From positions 1-64,000 of the forward strand of contig JAZLCO010000115.1 of NCBI GenBank assembly GCA_045614225.1: DNA of 64,000 bases, read 5' to 3'. Shown here piece by piece: positions 52,424 to 59,407 of this stretch. The DNA comes from UBA9715 sp045614225 (lineage in GTDB: Bacteria; Actinomycetota; Coriobacteriia; Coriobacteriales; Eggerthellaceae). Positions within the stretch are counted from its first letter, which is position 1. Every line of letters starts with the position of its first letter. A program made the position numbers and the translations under genes. Below the pieces are notes generated by a model. The model had not been told where the DNA came from, searched no databases, and saw only the letters and a list, made by a program, of their open reading frames with translations.

Positions 52424-52891
52424 ATGCAAGAGAATACGGGAATCACGCGACGCCAGTTCATCGTGACAGGTGCATCTGCGGCGGCGATAATCGCCTCGCT
52501 CGGGTTGACCGCTTGTGGAGGTTCCAGCGGGTCGTCAACAGGCGCTTCGGGTGCATACAAAGACGGTACGTACACAGGCCAGTCTTCGACGCTTGAGGCC
52601 AACGTCGACGGCGATGGCTATGGCATCATCTCAATTACTATCGAGGATGGAAAAATCGTCGAAGCTGATTTTCAGGCATTTTTGCCCGACGGCACGCCGA
52701 AGGACGAGAACTACGGCAAAGACGGTTCGCGTTATGCCGTGGCTCAGAAGGCCATATCTACAGCCGACGACTACGTGACCGATCTGGTCGAGACGGGTAC
52801 CCCGGATGGCGTGGATGCCGTGTCGGGCGCAACGTACCTCTACGACCAATTCATCGAAGCAGCGAACGACGCGCTTTCTCAGGCGAAGTAA
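52424..52891 (+). CDS. Tat-type FMN-binding lipoprotein
   Basis: 155 residues from ATG 52424. A twin-arginine motif (GITRRQFIVTGAS), lipobox LTAC, a short Gly/Ser linker, and an FMN_bind domain with GIISITIEDGKIVEADFQ and VDAVSGATYLYDQF, whose Thr normally carries covalent FMN. In E. coli and Campylobacter P19-type loci this slot holds a thioredoxin-like protein, so a flavin-based reductant for extracytoplasmic iron is inferred. Confidence 0.92.
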   Translation: MQENTGITRRQFIVTGASAAAIIASLGLTACGGSSGSSTGASGAYKDGTYTGQSSTLEANVDGDGYGIISITIEDGKIVEADFQAFLPDGTPKDENYGKDGSRYAVAQKAISTADDYVTDLVETGTPDGVDAVSGATYLYDQFIEAANDALSQAK

Positions 52892-52948
52892 AAATCATCG
52901 GACCCGACTGTCGGTGCGATTGCCGGCAAGTTCAAGAAAGGCGATCCT

Positions 52949-53368
52949 ATGCAAACGAAGCGGCGAATCGACCCGTTTCTTGTAACAACAGCTGTACTCG
53001 CAGCGCTCCTCGTTGTTGGTGTGCTCACGTTTGCGGGGCCCTGCATGCATGAGGATGGCTCTCGAGCCGCATGTTTTACCGCATCGCGGGCAATCCTCGC
53101 AGCAGCAATCGTGTCGCTCGTCATGGCGGTGGCGGCGCTCTTTCTGAAAAACAGGCGCGTGCAAAGCGTGTTTGCGTGCGTTTCGGCGCTCGCCGGTGCA
53201 GTTGCGGCAGCTAGTCCCGGCGGTCTATTCGGGCTATGCATGGTCCAGACGATGCATTGCTGGACGGCAATGCGTCCATTCGCTATTGTCGCAGGCGCAC
53301 TCGTATGCGTGTGTGGCGTTGCGGCTGCTGTGAGGGCTTTCCGTTCTGGGCGAGGTCTCGAATCATGA
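52949..53368 (+). CDS. DUF4418-type membrane protein
   Basis: 139 residues with four hydrophobic segments and conserved-looking cysteines (GPCMHEDGSRAACF, GLCMVQTMHCW). This pattern matches DUF4418 proteins, small membrane proteins of unknown function often beside MacB-like ABC genes. Its stop overlaps the start of the next permease (ATGA). The paired Cys and Met/His residues suggest metal or redox handling, by inference only. Confidence 0.8.
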   Translation: MQTKRRIDPFLVTTAVLAALLVVGVLTFAGPCMHEDGSRAACFTASRAILAAAIVSLVMAVAALFLKNRRVQSVFACVSALAGAVAAASPGGLFGLCMVQTMHCWTAMRPFAIVAGALVCVCGVAAAVRAFRSGRGLES

Positions 53369-54564
53369 GCATCGGAAAGCTCGCTCTGGCGAACATCGAG
53401 CGCCACATGGGACGTACGGTCGGCTTGGCCGTGCTTGTGGCATTGCTGGCGTTCGTAGCCCTGGCAGGCTCGCTTGTCATGTCGAGCTTGCAAAGTGGTT
53501 TGGGCAGTCTCGAAGCGCGGCTCGGCGCTGACATCATCGTTGCTCCGAAAACAGCAAAATCTCAGGTTGATCTCGAGGAAGTGCTTATCGAGGGTGTTCC
53601 AGGCAGCTTTTACATGGACGCTTCCGTCATCGACGATATCGTAGCTCGCGATGGCGTCGAGAAAGTTTCACCACAGTACTATCTGGCCACGGTGAAAGCC
53701 GGATGCTGTTCGATGCCGGTTCAAGTCATAGGCTTCGACCCCGAAACCGATTTTACTGTTCAACCGTGGATTGCGCGTACGTACAGTGGTGATCTGGAAC
53801 GAGAATCGGTGGTCGTGGGCTGCAATATAACGGGATCTCCCGGGTCTACGATCAGGCTCTACGGCGTCGATTGCACGATTGTTGCCAAGCTCGAGGAAAC
53901 CGGCACATCGCTCGATACAGCTGTGTTTGCAACGAACGAGACGCTGCGTGATTTGATCGACGGTTCTTCCGCACGTGGGCTTGCGGTGCTAGATGAGCAT
54001 GATCCTGCAGAAGTGATTTCGACGGTCCAGGTTAAACTTGCGGATGGCTATAGGGCCGAGGATGTGGCGGGAGATATCAACGTTCACGTGAGAAATGTGT
54101 GGGCGACTCCCACGCGTTCGATGACCTCGGGAGTTGCAGACGGCGTTGCCGGCGCGAGTCGCGTGATCGGAGTGCTCGTGGCAACAATTTGGGTCTTGGC
54201 AATTGTCGTTTTGGTAGTAGCGTTTTCGATGACGGGCAAGCAGCGTGCCCGCGAATTCGCGGTCCTTCGTGTCGTTGGGGCATCGCGCTCGCTGCTCTCT
54301 CGACTTGTTTTGACCGAAGCATTCGTCATAAGTCTAATTGGAGCCCTTGTGGGTGTCGCGGCGGCGCTTATCGCTGTAATAGCGTTCAACGGCGCCATCG
54401 AAGGGGCTTTGGGGCTTCCGTTCCTGTTCCCTGCGGCATCCTCGATAGCCTTGTTCAGCGTTTTAGCGTTCGCTGTCGCGCTTGTCGCAGGCCCGGCGGC
54501 TTCGGCCGCATCGGCTCGCAGGCTCTCGCGCGTCGACGTCGGTCAAGTGTTGCGCGAGGAGTAG
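53365..54564 (+). CDS. FtsX/MacB-type permease, DUF4418-linked
   Basis: 399 residues from ATG 53365, overlapping the upstream stop. N-terminal helix, extracytoplasmic domain (about 40-270), then three helices. The coupling motif is REFAVLRVVGASRSLL and the C-terminus RRLSRVDVGQVLREE. A KAGCCSMPVQVIG segment in the outer domain carries a Cys pair. With the downstream ATPase it forms a second ABC unit beside the iron locus. Confidence 0.92.
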   Translation: MSIGKLALANIERHMGRTVGLAVLVALLAFVALAGSLVMSSLQSGLGSLEARLGADIIVAPKTAKSQVDLEEVLIEGVPGSFYMDASVIDDIVARDGVEKVSPQYYLATVKAGCCSMPVQVIGFDPETDFTVQPWIARTYSGDLERESVVVGCNITGSPGSTIRLYGVDCTIVAKLEETGTSLDTAVFATNETLRDLIDGSSARGLAVLDEHDPAEVISTVQVKLADGYRAEDVAGDINVHVRNVWATPTRSMTSGVADGVAGASRVIGVLVATIWVLAIVVLVVAFSMTGKQRAREFAVLRVVGASRSLLSRLVLTEAFVISLIGALVGVAAALIAVIAFNGAIEGALGLPFLFPAASSIALFSVLAFAVALVAGPAASAASARRLSRVDVGQVLREE

Positions 54565-54569
54565 TTGAC

Positions 54570-54595
54570 AACCAAAAAGGATAGCCCTTTTGGTT
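54570..54595. repeat. Palindrome B copy 4
   Basis: AACCAAAAAGGATAGCCCTT followed by TTGGTT, between the permease and its ATPase. Same outer arms (CCAAAAA/TTTTTGG) as copies 1 and 2, with a diverged centre. Confidence 0.65.
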
Positions 54596-54617
54596 TGAGT
54601 GCTGAAGAACGGAGAAC

Positions 54618-55304
54618 ATGATGTCGGAAGCAAGGCTTGAAGCGCGCGGTATGGCAAAGAGGTTCTTTCGCAAAACGCGCGAATCGGCAAAGGATTTCTA
54701 CGCCGTGCATCCTACGGACCTTTCGCTACGCGCAGGACGAGTTGTCGTCCTGAAAGGCCGGTCAGGTAGCGGCAAGTCGACTCTGCTCAACATGATGGCA
54801 GGTCTGCTCGAGCCGAGCGAGGGATTGGTTCTACTCGACGGCGTCGAGATCTATGCACTGTCAGATGCCGAGCTTTCCGCGCTGCGCAACAAGTTGATTG
54901 GAGTGGTTCCTCAAGGTCATACAGCGATTCACAGCTTAACCGTTGTACAGAACGTCATGCTGCCTTACCTCATGTACCGCGATAATGACGGCGATTGCGA
55001 GAAGCGCGCTCTCGAGCTGCTTGCGCAATTGGGAATTCGAGAATTGGCTGACAGCTATCCGTCCGAGCTTTCGGGTGGGGAGTTGAGGCGAATGGCGATT
55101 GCGCGCGCCCTCATGTGCGAGCCGGCGATTCTCCTTGCTGACGAGCCTACAGGTGATCTTGACGACGAGAACACAGCGGTCGTTCTTCGAACTTTGCGAG
55201 ATTGTGCTAACTCGGGTGTTGCCGTATTAATAGTTACTCACGAGCAAGCAGCCGAGTCGTATGCCGACTGCGTCCTTCGCATGGATGCGGGCGTTTGCCG
55301 ATGA
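54618..55304 (+). CDS. ABC ATPase, partner of the DUF4418-linked permease
   Basis: 228 residues from ATG 54618. Walker A GRSGSGKST, signature LSGGELRRM, Walker B ILLADEPTGDLD, and H-loop IVTHEQAA. MacB class. It probably powers the preceding permease as a homodimer. No terminator is obvious in the 84 bp before the convergent dtxR. Confidence 0.93.
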   Translation: MMSEARLEARGMAKRFFRKTRESAKDFYAVHPTDLSLRAGRVVVLKGRSGSGKSTLLNMMAGLLEPSEGLVLLDGVEIYALSDAELSALRNKLIGVVPQGHTAIHSLTVVQNVMLPYLMYRDNDGDCEKRALELLAQLGIRELADSYPSELSGGELRRMAIARALMCEPAILLADEPTGDLDDENTAVVLRTLRDCANSGVAVLIVTHEQAAESYADCVLRMDAGVCR

Positions 55305-55388
55305 GCTTGACTTGGACGATGCGGTAAGACAACGTCCTCTTTGCCACATCGTGCTGTCTGTAAGGGAGGTCGATCGCGCTTGTGCGGC

Positions 55389-55778
55389 CTATTCGTCCAG
55401 GAAACCCAGGTTGCCCACGTAATCTGCCCATAGCTCGAACGATTCATCGCTAATGGCGTGTTCCATCAAGCAGGCTTCGTTTTCGGCCGTTTCAGGATCG
55501 ATGCCAAGGCCTTTCGTGAAGAACGCCACCAGGCAGCGGTGGCGGCTGTAAATCGCCTGGCCGTATTCGTATCCCTCTTCCGTCATCGTGATATCGCCAT
55601 AGTAGGGCTGGCTGACCAGGTTGTTCTTCTTGAGCACTGCAATTGCTTTGTTCACAGCAGTCCTCGAAACGTTGAGCTTTCGTGCGATGTCGACAGATTT
55701 GACGGGCTTTTCGACAGTGCCGCCCAGCATGATGATTGCTTCGAGATAGTCCTCGTTGGACATTGAAATCTTTTCCAT
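55389..55778 (-). CDS. DtxR-family metal-dependent repressor
   Basis: 129 residues from ATG 55778 with AAGGAG upstream. An N-terminal winged helix (YLEAIIMLGG, SVDIARKLNVSRTAVNKAI) and the dimerisation/metal domain are present; the SH3-like third domain of DtxR is absent, as in MntR. Likely metal ligands are Asp10, His80, Cys103, Glu106 and His107. Asp10 is MntR-like while Cys103 is DtxR-like, so the metal (Fe or Mn) is uncertain. It lies between the iron locus and a metal-exporting ATPase, and inverted repeats of its operator type flank both. Confidence 0.92.
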   Translation of the reverse strand: MEKISMSNEDYLEAIIMLGGTVEKPVKSVDIARKLNVSRTAVNKAIAVLKKNNLVSQPYYGDITMTEEGYEYGQAIYSRHRCLVAFFTKGLGIDPETAENEACLMEHAISDESFELWADYVGNLGFLDE

Positions 55779-55847
55779 GTGCGCTCCTTGGACGAGACGT
55801 GCCTCCTATTTCGGGGGTTCTCATCGAGCACACTGGCAGAGAGGTCG

Positions 55848-55892
55848 CCGGCGGGGGAGGAGAGAGAGGGGGGATGGGCCTCCCCGCCGGCT
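55848..55892. terminator. GC-rich hairpin upstream of dtxR
   Basis: GCCGGCGGGG...CCCCGCCGGC with purine-rich loop, followed on the plus strand by TTTGTTTT. As a plus-strand terminator it would end read-through from the ABC genes or an unannotated short RNA; on the other strand it lies in the dtxR leader. Direction is unresolved. Confidence 0.55.
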
Positions 55893-55982
55893 TTGTTTTG
55901 TGGTGAACGATCAGACGAGAGGAATCTTCACCACCGTGTCAGTGAGGTGCCGGGAAAACGTTTCCCGATGAAAGTAAGAATA

Positions 55983-56007
55983 GGTTAACTTATATGAGAA
56001 GTCAACC
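55983..56007. promoter_or_regulatory. DtxR-like inverted repeat upstream of dtxR
   Basis: GGTTAAC (55983) and GTCAACC (56001) form a near-perfect inverted repeat with an AT-rich 11-base spacer in the likely dtxR promoter, about 205 bp before its start. Autoregulation is inferred. A separate CGGGAAA-ACG-TTTCCCG palindrome lies at 55951-55967. Nothing else is clear in 56008-56120. Confidence 0.5.
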
Positions 56008-56145
56008 GCGGTTTTAAAGCAAACATCGGTATCCATAAGTTATCCATATATAACAAAATACCAAACAAGCAGTGCTCAGGAATTCGGCTCATCGAGGGCG
56101 GCCCTCCAAGGCGCTGCTCTTTGACGCACAATAAGTTATGCTAGA

Positions 56146-56160
56146 CTAACAAAAAGTTAG
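56146..56160. promoter_or_regulatory. DtxR-like inverted repeat upstream of the DUF6110 gene
   Basis: CTAAC-AAAAA-GTTAG, a perfect inverted repeat 40 bp before the DUF6110 start and downstream of a TTGACG (56121) -35-like hexamer. Its half-sites equal those before FTR1. It would link the ATPase genes to the same metal regulator. Confidence 0.5.
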
Positions 56161-56199
56161 ATACAACATACTAAACAGGCAATCGAGAAAGGTCATGAC

Positions 56200-56451
56200 A
56201 TGGAAAAGGGTACGAAATACGCGCTTTTCACCGGACTCGGGTTCTTGCTCGGCACAGCAGGCGTGAAAGCCGCGACGAGCAATACGGCACGCAAAGGCTA
56301 TGTCTACGCGATGGCGCAGGGCATGCGCGCGAAATCCGAGTACGAGAGCATGGTCGAAGAAGCCAAGGCCGAGTACGACGACATGAAAGCCGAAGCCAGC
56401 TACCTTGCTGGCGTCGAAGAGGCCAAAGCGGACGAGAAGCCCTCTAAATAG
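56200..56451 (+). CDS. DUF6110-type small membrane protein
   Basis: 83 residues from ATG 56200 with GAGAAAGG upstream. A glycine-rich hydrophobic segment (YALFTGLGFLLGTAGVKAA) is followed by a charged, probably helical tail rich in Glu/Lys/Ala. It precedes the P-type ATPase by 27 bp. Proteins of this look are recurrent neighbours of such ATPases; an accessory or regulatory subunit role is inferred. Confidence 0.8.
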   Translation: MEKGTKYALFTGLGFLLGTAGVKAATSNTARKGYVYAMAQGMRAKSEYESMVEEAKAEYDDMKAEASYLAGVEEAKADEKPSK

Positions 56452-56478
56452 CAGAGCTGCTTACCTCGGGATCGCTCC

Positions 56479-58560
56479 ATGAGATACATCATTGCAAGGG
56501 AAATGCCCGGGCGGATGCGTGTGCGCCTGGAAGGACCGGTGCCTGAAGGCGACATGGGAGCGCTTTGCTCTCTGCTCGATGCATGCCCTGACATCGTTAC
56601 GGCGCGCGTGTATCCGCTCATAGGCTCGATTGCGGTCGCTTACGAGCCGGTCGACGAGGCGCGCTCGCGTGTGCTCGACTTTCTGAGCAGCATCGAGCGC
56701 AATGACGTCGAGCGTATGCGTCAGGCAGGCTCGTTCTCATCATCGGCGCAGACGCGGGGGCTTCTTCTGGATATCGCATGGCTTGCTGGGACGTATTTCA
56801 TACGTCGCTGGTTGCTTCCAAATCCTCTTGCAATGATTTGGAACGTGATGATGTTCCTACCGTATCTGCGCGGGGCGGGTCGCTCGCTATCCCATGCGCG
56901 GCTCGACGTCCCCGTGCTCGATGCGTCGGCGATTGCGATGTCGCTCGTGCAAGGAGATGCCAAGACCGCTGGCGAGACGATGTTCTTGCTCAGTCTTGGC
57001 GAAACGCTCGAAGACTACACCGAGGCCCGTTCCCAAGGAGCGCTCATCGACGCTCTCATGCACGTGGGCGATACGGCACAGCTCGTTCAAGGCGACACCG
57101 AATTGCAAGTCAAGGTGTCCGATCTTCGTCAAGGCGATTTGATTGCCGTGCGCACGGGCATGCCAGTTGTCGTTGACGGGTGCGTGGAGGCGGGGCTTGC
57201 CCTCGTGAACCAGGCTTCGTTGACCGGCGAGCCTCTCGCAGTCGAGCGCACGGTCGGCGATGACGTGTTTGCAGGCACCTCCGTCGAAGAGGGCGAGATA
57301 CTTGTGCGCGTGAAAGCCGATCCGGGGCAGACACGTATTCGTTCAATCGTTTCGCTGGTGAAGTCGGCAGACCAGTATCAATCGGCTCGACAGGCGCGGC
57401 GCGAGCAGTTAGCGGCGCGCATCGTCCCCTGGAATTTCCTGCTTGCAGGTGTCGTTGCGCTTGTGACACGCTCTATCGTGAAAACGTCAGCGGCACTCAT
57501 GGTCGATTATTCATGTGGGCTGAAGCTCACCGGTTCGATAGCCGTGCTTTCGGCCATGAGCCAATCGGCAAGATCGGGATTCACCGTCAAGGGCTCGAAG
57601 TATTTCGATGCGGTGCGCGATGCGGACACGATTGTCTTCGACAAGACCGGCACGCTCACCGAAGCGACACCACGTGTGGCGAAGGTGCTTGGAAGCAAAG
57701 GTTGGCCTCAGCGCGAGGTGCTCAGGTTTGCCGCATGTCTCGAGGAGCACTTTCCCCATCCCGTTGCGCGGGCTGTGGTCAATGCGGCTATGCAGCAAAA
57801 TCTTGAGCATCGCGAGCTTCATGGCGATGTCGAATATCTGGTCGCTCACGGTATCGTCTCATCCCTCGACGGCAAACGTGTGGTCATCGGCTCGCAGCAT
57901 TTCGTGGTCGAAGATGAGAACATTTCCATTTCACCTCGCCAGATGCACCGAATCGAACGGGAATTCGAGGGGCTTTCACCCCTTTATCTTGGTGTGGACG
58001 GCAAGCTCGTGGGGGCTCTTGGCATCGAAGACCCCTTGAAAGCCGGCGTCGCTGATGCAGTCGACCAGCTGCGTTCGCTCGGGTTCGAGCGCATTATCAT
58101 GCTGACGGGCGACAACGAACGGACGGCAGCCCGCATCGCCGCAGAAGCGGGGCTCACGGAGTTCCGGGCTGACCAGTTGCCTGAAGACAAGCATGCGTTC
58201 GTAGACGAGCTCAAGGCTCAGGGTTGCAACGTGATCATGGTCGGTGATGGCGTGAACGACGCTCCGGCACTTGCCCATGCAGATGTCGGCATTGCAATGG
58301 GGCAGGGTACGGCGATTGCGAAAGAGGTTGCCGACATCACGTTGTCGGACGGCGATTTGTCATCGATTGTGGCACTCATCAAGCTGTCCCGGAAGCTTTC
58401 TGAACGCATGGATCGTAGTTTCTACCAAGTAATGGGTTTGAATTCGGCGTTTCTCGTCGGAGGCATCTCCGGCGTAATAACTCCGCAGACGTCGAGTCTG
58501 CTGCACAACGCGACCACCATCGGCTTGAGTTTGGCTGCAAGTCGGGTGTATCGCATCTGA
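56479..58560 (+). CDS. P1B-like metal-transporting ATPase with SCG motif
   Basis: 693 residues from ATG 56479. An N-terminal HMA-like fold (residues 1-75) lacks the CxxC metal site. The phosphorylation motif is FDKTGTLTE, with SLTGEP, HPVARAVV (HP locus) and GDGVNDAPALAHAD. The membrane metal site, normally CPC or similar, reads VDYSCGLKLTGSIAVLS, a single Cys with Ser before it. This variant occurs in a subgroup whose metal is not settled; Mn, Fe or Zn are options. Context with the DtxR-type regulator favours export of iron or manganese. Small proteins flank it on both sides. Confidence 0.92.
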   Translation: MRYIIAREMPGRMRVRLEGPVPEGDMGALCSLLDACPDIVTARVYPLIGSIAVAYEPVDEARSRVLDFLSSIERNDVERMRQAGSFSSSAQTRGLLLDIAWLAGTYFIRRWLLPNPLAMIWNVMMFLPYLRGAGRSLSHARLDVPVLDASAIAMSLVQGDAKTAGETMFLLSLGETLEDYTEARSQGALIDALMHVGDTAQLVQGDTELQVKVSDLRQGDLIAVRTGMPVVVDGCVEAGLALVNQASLTGEPLAVERTVGDDVFAGTSVEEGEILVRVKADPGQTRIRSIVSLVKSADQYQSARQARREQLAARIVPWNFLLAGVVALVTRSIVKTSAALMVDYSCGLKLTGSIAVLSAMSQSARSGFTVKGSKYFDAVRDADTIVFDKTGTLTEATPRVAKVLGSKGWPQREVLRFAACLEEHFPHPVARAVVNAAMQQNLEHRELHGDVEYLVAHGIVSSLDGKRVVIGSQHFVVEDENISISPRQMHRIEREFEGLSPLYLGVDGKLVGALGIEDPLKAGVADAVDQLRSLGFERIIMLTGDNERTAARIAAEAGLTEFRADQLPEDKHAFVDELKAQGCNVIMVGDGVNDAPALAHADVGIAMGQGTAIAKEVADITLSDGDLSSIVALIKLSRKLSERMDRSFYQVMGLNSAFLVGGISGVITPQTSSLLHNATTIGLSLAASRVYRI

Positions 58561-58594
58561 AATGCACCAGGTGGTTCGACAGGAAGGACCAATC

Positions 58595-58675
58595 ATGAAA
58601 TCCCATAAGATGTGGGCGATTGCCGCCACGTTTTGCATGATCATGACGCTTTACACCGGCTACAAGCACAAGTAA
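58595..58675 (+). CDS. 26-residue membrane microprotein
   Basis: MKSHKMWAIAATFCMIMTLY followed by TGYKHK, from ATG 58595 with AGGAAGG 9 bases upstream. One hydrophobic helix is flanked by basic ends. It lies 34 bp after the ATPase stop and 9 bp before an ABC ATPase gene. The layout resembles a family of tiny proteins (possibly DUF6219) seen near this ATPase type; a role as a small subunit of the pump is inferred. Confidence 0.7.
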   Translation: MKSHKMWAIAATFCMIMTLYTGYKHK

Positions 58676-58684
58676 CGCTGCATC

Positions 58685-59404
58685 ATGACGTATGTTCAAG
58701 ACAGTCCGTATCTCGAGGTTCACGGGCTTTGCAAAAGCTACGGCAAGGACGAGGCGCGGGTCGAGGTGTTGCGCAACATCGACGTGTCGGTGGGCAAGGG
58801 TGAAATCTGCGTCCTGCTCGGGCCGTCGGGCTCGGGCAAGTCGACATTTCTCAATATCGTAGGCGGTCTCGAGCCAGCTGATTCGGGCTCCATTCGCGTC
58901 GGTGGCGAGACGATTACTGATATGGAAGCAGGCGACCTTGTGGAGTACCGACGCCGCGAACTGGGTTTTGTTTTTCAGTTCTACAACCTGGTGCCCGACC
59001 TGACCGTCACCGAAAACATCGAGGTGTGCCAGTATCTGTCAAGCGACCCGCTGCCCATGGACGACCTCTTGCGTTCGCTTGGGCTTTGGGAGCATCGTCG
59101 CAAGTTCCCGCATGAGATATCGGGCGGTCAGCAACAACGCTGCGCCATCGGCCGCGCGCTCGTGAAGAACCCGGGTTTATTGCTTTGCGATGAGCCGACT
59201 GGCGCGCTCGATTACCACACATCCAAGGAAATTCTCGAGTTGATGGAACAGGTCAACCGTACGTACGGTTGCACGATCATCATCGTTACACACAACGATG
59301 CGATCAAGCACATGGCTCATCGCATTTTGCGGTTGCGCGACGGCGAACTGATAGGTGACGAGCTGAACGGCAACGTGCTTCCAGCGAGGGAGCTGACCTG
59401 GTAG
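58685..59404 (+). CDS. MacB-like ABC ATPase
   Basis: 239 residues from ATG 58685. Walker A GPSGSGKST, signature ISGGQQQRC, Walker B LLLCDEPTGALD, and H-loop IVTHNDAI. Paired with the large permease 3 bp downstream. Substrate unknown. Confidence 0.94.
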   Translation: MTYVQDSPYLEVHGLCKSYGKDEARVEVLRNIDVSVGKGEICVLLGPSGSGKSTFLNIVGGLEPADSGSIRVGGETITDMEAGDLVEYRRRELGFVFQFYNLVPDLTVTENIEVCQYLSSDPLPMDDLLRSLGLWEHRRKFPHEISGGQQQRCAIGRALVKNPGLLLCDEPTGALDYHTSKEILELMEQVNRTYGCTIIIVTHNDAIKHMAHRILRLRDGELIGDELNGNVLPARELTW

Positions 59405-59407
59405 TTC

